From Propionibacterium sp. (GTDB lineage: Bacteria > Actinomycetota > Actinomycetes > Propionibacteriales > Propionibacteriaceae): a DNA stretch of 6,613 nt. Made by a program: the position numbers and the translations under genes. Below, one piece after another: positions 5,867 through 6,613 of the stretch. The notes under the pieces were generated by a model. It did not search any database and was not told the DNA's origin. It saw nothing but the letters and a program-made list of their open reading frames with translations. The DNA is taken from assembly GCA_012514785.1 (NCBI GenBank), contig JAAYZP010000508.1, positions 1 through 6,613 on the forward strand, written 5' to 3'. Within the stretch, counting starts at the first letter, position 1. Every line of letters starts with the position of its first letter.

Positions 5867-6613
5867 CACGCTGATCTCGGGCACGTCCTCGATCAGCACC
5901 GGCGGCTGGTGCAGGTAGGCGGTCGTGCGCCGCTTCTGGTCGATGTCGTTGTAGACGCGCTCCACCTGGGTGGCGTCCAGCCCCGTCGCCTTGCCGACGT
6001 CGGCCAGTGGTACGTCATGATTCTTGCCGTACAGGCACAGGTCCATCAGGTGGTGCGGCAGCGAGAAGTAGAACTCCTCCTGCGACTGCTCGAGCGAGTA
6101 CGTGTCCGTCGTCGACGGCCGCACCCGCACCGCCTCCGGCACGCCGAGGTGCTCCGCCAGCGCGTAGACCTGCGTCTTGTAGAGGTGGGCGATGGGCTTG
6201 ATGTCGGCGGCGCCGTCGCCCAGCTTCACGAAGAATCCCTGGTCGTACTCGAGTCGGTTCGGGGTGCCGGTGGTCAGGTAGTTCAGGCGGTCGGCGTGGT
6301 AGTACTCCATCATCTTGCGCACGCGCTGCTTGAAGTTGGTGGCCGCCACGATGCCGAGGTACGCGTCGACGCTGAGCCGGTGGCGGGACTGCTCGCCGTC
6401 GGGGTCCTCGACCACCACCGAGTACAGACGCAGTGAATCGTCCTCGACCACGTTGGGCAGCACGATCTTCGACTTCCAACCCTCGCCGTACTCGGGCACC
6501 ACCTGCCGCACCGACTCGTCGTAGCGGCGGTAGCAGCCTGCCGCCTCCAGGGTGTCCGCGATCTCCTCCAGCTCGGACTCGAACCCGAAGTGGTCGGAGA
6601 TCGAGCGGCTGAG
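5864..6613 (-). CDS. nadE: NAD+ synthetase (NadE) family protein, C-terminal 249 residues (partial, runs off right edge)
   Basis: The minus-strand frame is open to the window edge, so the start and the SGGxDS ATP loop lie outside; a GTG at 6511 is internal. NadE adenylates the carboxylate of nicotinate adenine dinucleotide and forms its amide. Visible family landmarks, numbered from the edge, are NFKQRVRKMMEYYHAD (93-108), LTTGTPNRLEYDQGFFVKLGDG (113-134), AADIKPIAHLYKTQV (135-149), LAEHLGVPEAV (152-162) and the C-terminal KRRTTAYL (227-234). The loop expected to read like QSDExxLGxxY in housekeeping enzymes reads QSQEEFYFSLP (176-186), with the Asp, Gly and Tyr changed. Together with its place in a surface-glycan locus, this suggests a specialised paralogue that may amidate another carboxylate; a housekeeping role is not excluded. 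It is followed after seven bases by the flippase gene. Confidence 0.88.
   Translation of the reverse strand, partial: LSRSISDHFGFESELEEIADTLEAAGCYRRYDESVRQVVPEYGEGWKSKIVLPNVVEDDSLRLYSVVVEDPDGEQSRHRLSVDAYLGIVAATNFKQRVRKMMEYYHADRLNYLTTGTPNRLEYDQGFFVKLGDGAADIKPIAHLYKTQVYALAEHLGVPEAVRVRPSTTDTYSLEQSQEEFYFSLPHHLMDLCLYGKNHDVPLADVGKATGLDATQVERVYNDIDQKRRTTAYLHQPPVLIEDVPEISV

Noticed and set aside
5005..5874. A 289-codon plus-strand frame opposite the flippase.
   Set aside because: Gln/Arg/His-rich antisense translation with no domain; the flippase frame has regular membrane segments.
1..6613. CRISPR arrays, tRNA or rRNA genes, insertion sequences and attachment sites.
   Set aside because: No spaced direct repeats, cloverleaf-like segments, transposase motifs or flanking terminal repeats were seen.

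Overview
The window looks like a piece of a cell-surface polysaccharide (exopolysaccharide or capsule) locus from a high-GC Gram-positive bacterium, most likely an actinomycete. The base composition is strongly G+C-rich, four of the seven genes start with GTG (or appear to), a lipoprotein signal is present, and some promoters fit the actinobacterial pattern of a TAnnnT -10 box with short or absent leaders. The genus cannot be fixed from the sequence alone.

Layout from left to right: (1) the 5' part of a minus-strand gene for an asparagine-synthetase-like protein that lacks the N-terminal catalytic cysteine, running off the left edge; (2) a 64-base divergent spacer with a symmetric -10 element; (3) a plus-strand protein with two GNAT-like halves; (4) a minus-strand family-2 glycosyltransferase whose stop codon abuts that of the GNAT gene (TGATCA); (5) a 65-base divergent spacer; (6) a plus-strand predicted lipoprotein with a right-handed beta-helix-like domain; (7) a 158-base spacer with an inverted repeat around a possible -10 box and a G9 tract; (8) a plus-strand serine-acetyltransferase-type (left-handed beta-helix) acetyltransferase; (9) a compact convergent hairpin that contains both flanking stop codons; (10) a minus-strand Wzx-type flippase; (11) just upstream of it, in the same operon, the 3' part of an NAD+-synthetase-family gene running off the right edge. 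No stretch longer than 300 bases lacks a gene.

Together these fit assembly and modification of a lipid-linked glycan. The glycosyltransferase adds a sugar, the two acetyltransferases decorate sugars or other groups, the flippase moves the lipid-linked unit across the membrane, and the beta-helix lipoprotein may bind or process the polymer outside the cell. The NAD-synthetase-like and asparagine-synthetase-like proteins both belong to families that adenylate a carboxylate and form an amide, so they could amidate a sugar acid or other substituent; this is inference. No RNA gene, CRISPR array, insertion sequence or attachment site was seen. The points most worth checking are the G9 tract before the acetyltransferase, where losing one G would join an upstream ATG to the reading frame, and the non-canonical loop of the NAD-synthetase-like protein.
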